Part shown: positions 60,324 to 64,000 of the stretch, one piece after another
Layout of the letters: the number at the start of each line of letters is the position of its first letter
How positions within the stretch are numbered: position 1 is the first letter of the stretch
Assembly: GCA_947478725.1 (NCBI GenBank)
Contig: CANJWZ010000021.1
Location: 1-64,000, forward strand
Length of the DNA: 64,000 nt
Origin: Comamonadaceae bacterium
GTDB taxonomy: Bacteria > Pseudomonadota > Gammaproteobacteria > Burkholderiales > Burkholderiaceae_C
Direction: 5' to 3'
Made by a program: the position numbers and the translations under genes
Notes under the pieces: model-generated
Databases searched by the model: none
What the model saw: only the letters and a program-made list of their open reading frames with translations
What the model was told of the DNA's origin: nothing

Positions 60324-61313
60324 ATGTTTCAAAAATTCAAAACTATTTCAATTTTAATTTCTATATTTTTTGTTCAACTATTCGCAATTGACTACGCGTC
60401 GGCGCAAGCTTTTCCTTCGCGGCCAATACGCATTGTTATTCCCTATGCACCTGGTGGTGGAAGTGATATCCTTGCAAGACCTGTGGCGCCACTCATGGCT
60501 GAGTCACTTAAACAATCAGTGGTGATTGACAACAAAGGTGGCGCTGCAGGCAATATTGGCACACAACAAGTTGCCACCAGCACGGCTGATGGCTACACCT
60601 TGCTACTTGCCAACAACTCGCAAGTGATTAATCCTCTTATTTATAAACAGGTAGGGTATGACATCGCAACTGATTTTGCACCAATTACCTTGTTGGGTAC
60701 GTCTCCTGTGATGGTGGTGGTTCACCAATCAATGGGTATATCTAGTCTTAAAGAATTAGTTGCTATTGCAGCTAAAAATCCAGGCAAATTAAATTTTGGA
60801 AGTCCTGGGGCAGGCACTCCTGGTCATATGGCTAATTTACTGTTTAATCAACAAGCGCGGTTGAACATGACTCACATTCCTTACAAAGGATCTGGCCCCA
60901 CCACCATGGCTTTGTTGCAAAAAGAAATCGATGTTTTTTTTGGTACTCCAGCTGCAGTTGAGCCCTATATTAAGTCTGGTGACTTCAAAGCATTGGCGGT
61001 AACGTCAAAAAATCGGTTTGCTTCTTTTCCAACGGTGCCAACAGTTGCCGAGTCAGGTATTGCAGAGCTACAAGATTTTTCTGTTGAAATTTGGTGGGGC
61101 TTACTCGCTCCTTCCAAAACGGATCCAGAAGTACTAGACAAGATCCATGCGGCCGCCATCAAGGCTGTCAACGACCCTAAAAACCGTGAACGATGGCTGA
61201 CCCAAGGCATGGTACCGACCACCACAACGCGAGCTGAATTTCAAACACTGATTCGCAACGATATCAAACGTTGGGGACAAATCGTCAAAGATAACCAAGT
61301 GAAAGCCGACTGA
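60324..61313 (+). CDS. Bug-family (TctC) tripartite tricarboxylate transporter binding protein
   Basis: This 329-residue protein starts at the ATG at 60324. A signal peptide of about 28 residues ends ASAQA. The mature part has FPSRPIRIVIPYAPGGGSDILAR, then GAAGNIGTQQVATSTADGYT and HIPYKGSGPTTMALLQKEI. The gene and its neighbour are clearly richer in A and T than the rest of the right half of the window, suggesting separate acquisition. It is followed after seven bases by an esterase gene. Confidence 0.92.
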   Translation: MFQKFKTISILISIFFVQLFAIDYASAQAFPSRPIRIVIPYAPGGGSDILARPVAPLMAESLKQSVVIDNKGGAAGNIGTQQVATSTADGYTLLLANNSQVINPLIYKQVGYDIATDFAPITLLGTSPVMVVVHQSMGISSLKELVAIAAKNPGKLNFGSPGAGTPGHMANLLFNQQARLNMTHIPYKGSGPTTMALLQKEIDVFFGTPAAVEPYIKSGDFKALAVTSKNRFASFPTVPTVAESGIAELQDFSVEIWWGLLAPSKTDPEVLDKIHAAAIKAVNDPKNRERWLTQGMVPTTTTRAEFQTLIRNDIKRWGQIVKDNQVKAD

Positions 61314-61320
61314 GTCAATC

Positions 61321-62247
61321 ATGGCTATTGCACCAGAAATTTTGTCCGTGCTGTCGGAGATCAATCAGCAACCCGCTATGCACCAAACACCCATTGCGAC
61401 ATTGCGCAAAAGAAGACCTCGCATCGGTTTGGAAAATATTCATCCAATTAAAGGTACACAAGACATCACCATTGCATCTGATGGTTATGACATGCCAGCA
61501 CGCATTTATCATCCACTAGAAACTAGCATTCAACCCTCGTTAATGATTTTTTTTCATGGTGGTGGTTTTGTATTTGGTGGACTTGAGGGCTACTACGATC
61601 ACGTATGCCGAATGCTCTGTGATCATTCAAATAGCGTTGTCGTTTCTGTTGATTACCGTTTAGCGCCTGAAAATAAATTTCCTGTCGCCACAAACGATGC
61701 GTGGAATGCCTTGCTTTGGAGTCGCAACAACATCACACTAATTGGCGCCAAGAAAGATCAAGTATTTGTTGCAGGAGGTAGCGCTGGTGCTAACTTGGCG
61801 GCGGTTACTGCCATGCGTGTGCGCGACCAAGCAGATTTTCAAATACAAGGGCAAGTCTTATTTTATCCGATCACCGATTTCCCCCAATCACCCACTCAGT
61901 CATTTCAAACCTACAACAATGGTTTTTATTTAACAGGTAATGACATTTTGTGGTTTTGGGATCAATATCTACAAAGCCCTGCCGACAGGCTTAACCCCTA
62001 CGCTGCTCCATTACAGGCGAAGGATTTCAGCCAATTGGCTCCCGCTTTTGTATTAACTGCAGAGGCTGATCCGTTGCGTGACGAAGCTGAAAGCTATGCA
62101 AGAAAAATGGAAGAAGCTGGTGTCAAAGTAAAACTCACACGATATGACGGCATGATCCATGGCTTTATGGCGTTTCCTACTCCACGTTCCGACGAAGCAT
62201 TGTTAGAAGCCTCAGAATGGATCAAGAGTCAAAAACACGAGTCATGA
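61321..62247 (+). CDS. Alpha/beta hydrolase, hormone-sensitive lipase (HSL) family
   Basis: This 308-residue esterase has the HSL oxyanion motif FHGGGFVFGG near residue 76-85 and the nucleophile motif GGSAGANLAA with Ser near 153. An Asp in TAEADPLRDEAE (near 248) and a His in DGMIHGFMAF (near 278) complete the triad. It hydrolyses carboxylic esters in the cytoplasm. The gene pairs with the preceding Bug gene in an AT-rich two-gene unit, which may take up and cleave a small ester. Confidence 0.92.
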   Translation: MAIAPEILSVLSEINQQPAMHQTPIATLRKRRPRIGLENIHPIKGTQDITIASDGYDMPARIYHPLETSIQPSLMIFFHGGGFVFGGLEGYYDHVCRMLCDHSNSVVVSVDYRLAPENKFPVATNDAWNALLWSRNNITLIGAKKDQVFVAGGSAGANLAAVTAMRVRDQADFQIQGQVLFYPITDFPQSPTQSFQTYNNGFYLTGNDILWFWDQYLQSPADRLNPYAAPLQAKDFSQLAPAFVLTAEADPLRDEAESYARKMEEAGVKVKLTRYDGMIHGFMAFPTPRSDEALLEASEWIKSQKHES

Positions 62248-62490
62248 GCGCTTAGATTTTTTAAAATGTGACCTCACCATCGAAAAATGCACTCCATAGC
62301 TGAGAGGTAAAAATCAGTTTTAACTGGGAGAAATTGACCCACCCCAATTTCCGTGCCAATCTAAAGTCCAGAAGTCCAATAATTTTAAAATAACATCGAA
62401 ATCGTGAATATTTTACGAATTCAAATAAGTTTTTTATGAAGGACCGGCTTGGATGAAAGTTACCTGTAAATGATCACCCTGGAGACAGAC

Positions 62491-63456
62491 ATGAAATTAC
62501 GCTTCAAACTCACTACAGCGCTTTGCAGCATCGTTTTTTCTGCCGCGTCATTCGCGGACTACCCTGACCGACCCGTCAAGATCCTCGTGCCGTTCGCATC
62601 TGGCGGTGTCGCTGACCTGCTCGCGCGCGTGGTCGCCCAAAAGATCACCGAGCAGACCGGCAAGTCGGTGATCGTTGATAACAAGACTGGCGCGGGCGGT
62701 CGTATTGGATACGAAGCTGGCGCAAAGGCACAAGCTGACGGCTATACGTTCACAGCCACCGATGTGACGTATACGATGATGCCGGCGCTTTATAGCTCGT
62801 TGCCATGGAACGCGGCCACGGATCTGGTGCCAGTAGCGCTTGTTGGACAGATGCCTTTCGTCGTCGCGGTACGGACGAACGCCGGCGTGGGAACACTGCC
62901 CCAATTGGTTGCAAAAGCCAGAGCAACGGGAACCAAACTGAACTACGGTTCTGCGGGTGTGGGAAGCGTCAATCACGTGGTGACAGAGCTTTTCTCAAAG
63001 ACGGCAGGCATTCAGATGGTGAACGTGCCTTATCGCGGTATGGGTGAAGCGATTTTAGGGTTGCTCGGCGGTTCGGTTGACCTGTTGATCACTGCCATGC
63101 CGACCGCGATGGGTCAGGTGAAAGCCGGAAAGATTCATGCGCTGGCCGTGACGGCATCGGCGCGCTCAGCAGCGCTGCCTGACGTGCCGACCACTTCGGA
63201 AGCAGGCGTGAAATTTGAGGCGTCGAACTGGATCGGTCTTACCGCGCCGAACAACACGCCAACGGAGGCGATGAGCTGGATGCAAACAGCTGTTGCCAAT
63301 GCCTTGGCCACGCCCGAAGTCAAACAGAACTTCCTTCGGCAGGGCGCCGAAGCTGCGGCAGGAAGCACACGGCAGGATTTTGAGCGCCTGATACGCTCGG
63401 AAACGGTCCGCTGGGCAGAGGTGATCCGCGCAGCAAAGATTACCCCAGAACAGTAA
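62491..63456 (+). CDS. Bug-family (TctC) tripartite tricarboxylate transporter binding protein
   Basis: This 321-residue protein starts at the ATG at 62491, after CTGGAGACAGAC; a start at 62470 would add seven residues. The signal peptide ends SFADY after about 22 residues. The mature part begins PDRPVKILVPFASGGVADLLAR and has GAGGRIGYEAGAKAQADGYT and NVPYRGMGEAILGLLGGSV. It is the closest match in the window to the inverted remnant at 59803. It is followed after seven bases by a hydroxyacid dehydrogenase gene. Confidence 0.92.
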   Translation: MKLRFKLTTALCSIVFSAASFADYPDRPVKILVPFASGGVADLLARVVAQKITEQTGKSVIVDNKTGAGGRIGYEAGAKAQADGYTFTATDVTYTMMPALYSSLPWNAATDLVPVALVGQMPFVVAVRTNAGVGTLPQLVAKARATGTKLNYGSAGVGSVNHVVTELFSKTAGIQMVNVPYRGMGEAILGLLGGSVDLLITAMPTAMGQVKAGKIHALAVTASARSAALPDVPTTSEAGVKFEASNWIGLTAPNNTPTEAMSWMQTAVANALATPEVKQNFLRQGAEAAAGSTRQDFERLIRSETVRWAEVIRAAKITPEQ

Positions 63457-63463
63457 CCCATAA

Positions 63464-64000
63464 ATGGCTGCCCCACCCCGTATCCTCTTCCTGGACGATG
63501 ATCAGGTGCTAAGGCTGCTGCGCATGCTGCTGCGCAACGAGGAGGCACAAGACTCCTTCGCCGCATGGTTTGCTCCAGAGCAAGTGGACTTGTCCGACGT
63601 GCTTGCACAACTGAACGGTCTGCGCCACAGCGAGGGTGCGCTGGCGGGACTCGCTTCGCAAGAGCCGCAGTTGCAAACTGATGCGGATGCGATCGTTCTG
63701 CGTCGCGGCGTCGTCGATGAAGCCCTGCTGTCCAAGCATCCCCGCCTTCGCGTTGTGGTGCGCCTTGGCGAACGGCCTGAGGGAATCGATCTCGAGGCCA
63801 CCCAACGCCATGGTGCTCGCGTTATCTGTGTTCCGCGTGCCACGCTGCACTACACAGCCGAGCACGCTCTGCTGCTGATGCTTGCAAGCGGAAAGCGGCT
63901 ACTGCAAGCTGATAGCGCTGTTCGTGCCGGCGCGGTTGACGCCCAAGGAAACGCTGCCAGCGCCGGCACCATTGCTTACAACTGGGCGGGACTGAGCGAC
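63464..64000 (+). CDS. D-isomer-specific 2-hydroxyacid dehydrogenase, N-terminal part (partial)
   Basis: The frame opens at an ATG at 63464 and stays open to the window end, giving 179 residues. It begins PRILFLDDDQVLRLLRMLLR. In the substrate-binding domain it shows LRVVVRLGERPEGIDLEATQ, then ARVICVPRATLHYTAEHALLLML, the pattern of phosphoglycerate/2-hydroxyacid dehydrogenases (GxGVDNIDxxAA, AEHAL). The NAD-binding domain lies beyond the window. It probably oxidises or reduces a 2-hydroxy/2-oxo acid related to the Bug ligand upstream. Confidence 0.85.
   Translation, partial: MAAPPRILFLDDDQVLRLLRMLLRNEEAQDSFAAWFAPEQVDLSDVLAQLNGLRHSEGALAGLASQEPQLQTDADAIVLRRGVVDEALLSKHPRLRVVVRLGERPEGIDLEATQRHGARVICVPRATLHYTAEHALLLMLASGKRLLQADSAVRAGAVDAQGNAASAGTIAYNWAGLSD

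Noticed and set aside
1..64000. CRISPR arrays, tRNA and rRNA genes
   Set aside because: No regularly spaced repeats, no tRNA cloverleaf and no rRNA-like conserved sequence were noticed when reading both strands; a dedicated scan was not possible.

Overview
The window looks like an accessory catabolic region of a betaproteobacterium, probably Burkholderiales. This rests on the number of Bug-type (TctC) tripartite-tricarboxylate binding proteins (five intact, one decayed), the generally high GC content, and many small LysR/GntR/IclR-controlled catabolic operons. No rRNA, tRNA or CRISPR array was seen. Names come from reading motifs by eye; no database search was run.

Layout. (1) 1-10008: an EamA transporter tail, an FCD-type GntR regulator, a polar amino acid ABC importer (minus strand), and a divergent plus-strand operon with a three-part FAD/2Fe-2S amino or imino acid dehydrogenase, a DHDPS-family aldolase/deaminase, a hydantoinase and an FmdB zinc ribbon. 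(2) 10160-17324: a LysR regulator divergent from a ureohydrolase, a Rid protein, an MmgE/PrpD protein and a second polar amino acid ABC importer, perhaps a guanidino-compound pathway. (3) 17367-27423: a Rieske oxygenase cluster of the salicylate 5-hydroxylase type (ferredoxin, beta, alpha) with a LysR regulator, FAH hydrolase, ornithine-cyclodeaminase-like protein, bicupin, AhpD-like protein, DHDPS-family protein and SDR. (4) 27443-31984: a complete Liv-type ABC importer. (5) 32439-37423: a tyrosine-recombinase remnant, a high-GC block with two Asp/Glu-racemase-superfamily proteins, two Bug proteins and an AhpD-like protein, then an IS transposase remnant.

(6) 37446-44575 is the most unusual part. 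It is a strikingly AT-rich, tightly packed minus-strand operon: SEDS (FtsW/RodA-like) glycosyltransferase, penicillin-binding transpeptidase, 91-aa protein, FHA-like protein, PP2C-type phosphatase, and a kinase-like membrane protein. The gene content recalls the actinobacterial pstP-rodA-pbpA-pknA-pknB/fha cluster but the proteins are strongly divergent. A frameshifted IS5-like transposase (44578-45570) sits directly upstream.

(7) 46110-59799: an MFS transporter, a cyclase-family hydrolase and acyl-CoA ligase, an IclR regulator, CaiB/BaiF CoA-transferase, Bug protein, SMP-30 lactonase, a phosphotransferase, two unknown proteins and an acetyl-CoA hydrolase/transferase. This part has decayed visibly: there are remnants of a CoA-transferase, a luciferase-like monooxygenase and a livH-livK deletion fusion. 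(8) 59803-64000: an inverted Bug remnant, an AT-rich Bug protein plus HSL-type esterase pair, another Bug protein, and the start of a 2-hydroxyacid dehydrogenase.

Overall the genes describe uptake (ABC, TTT, MFS) and breakdown of small organic acids, amino acid derivatives and aromatics. The region has been assembled and pruned by repeated recombination. The cell-envelope signalling operon is an insertion unlike everything around it.
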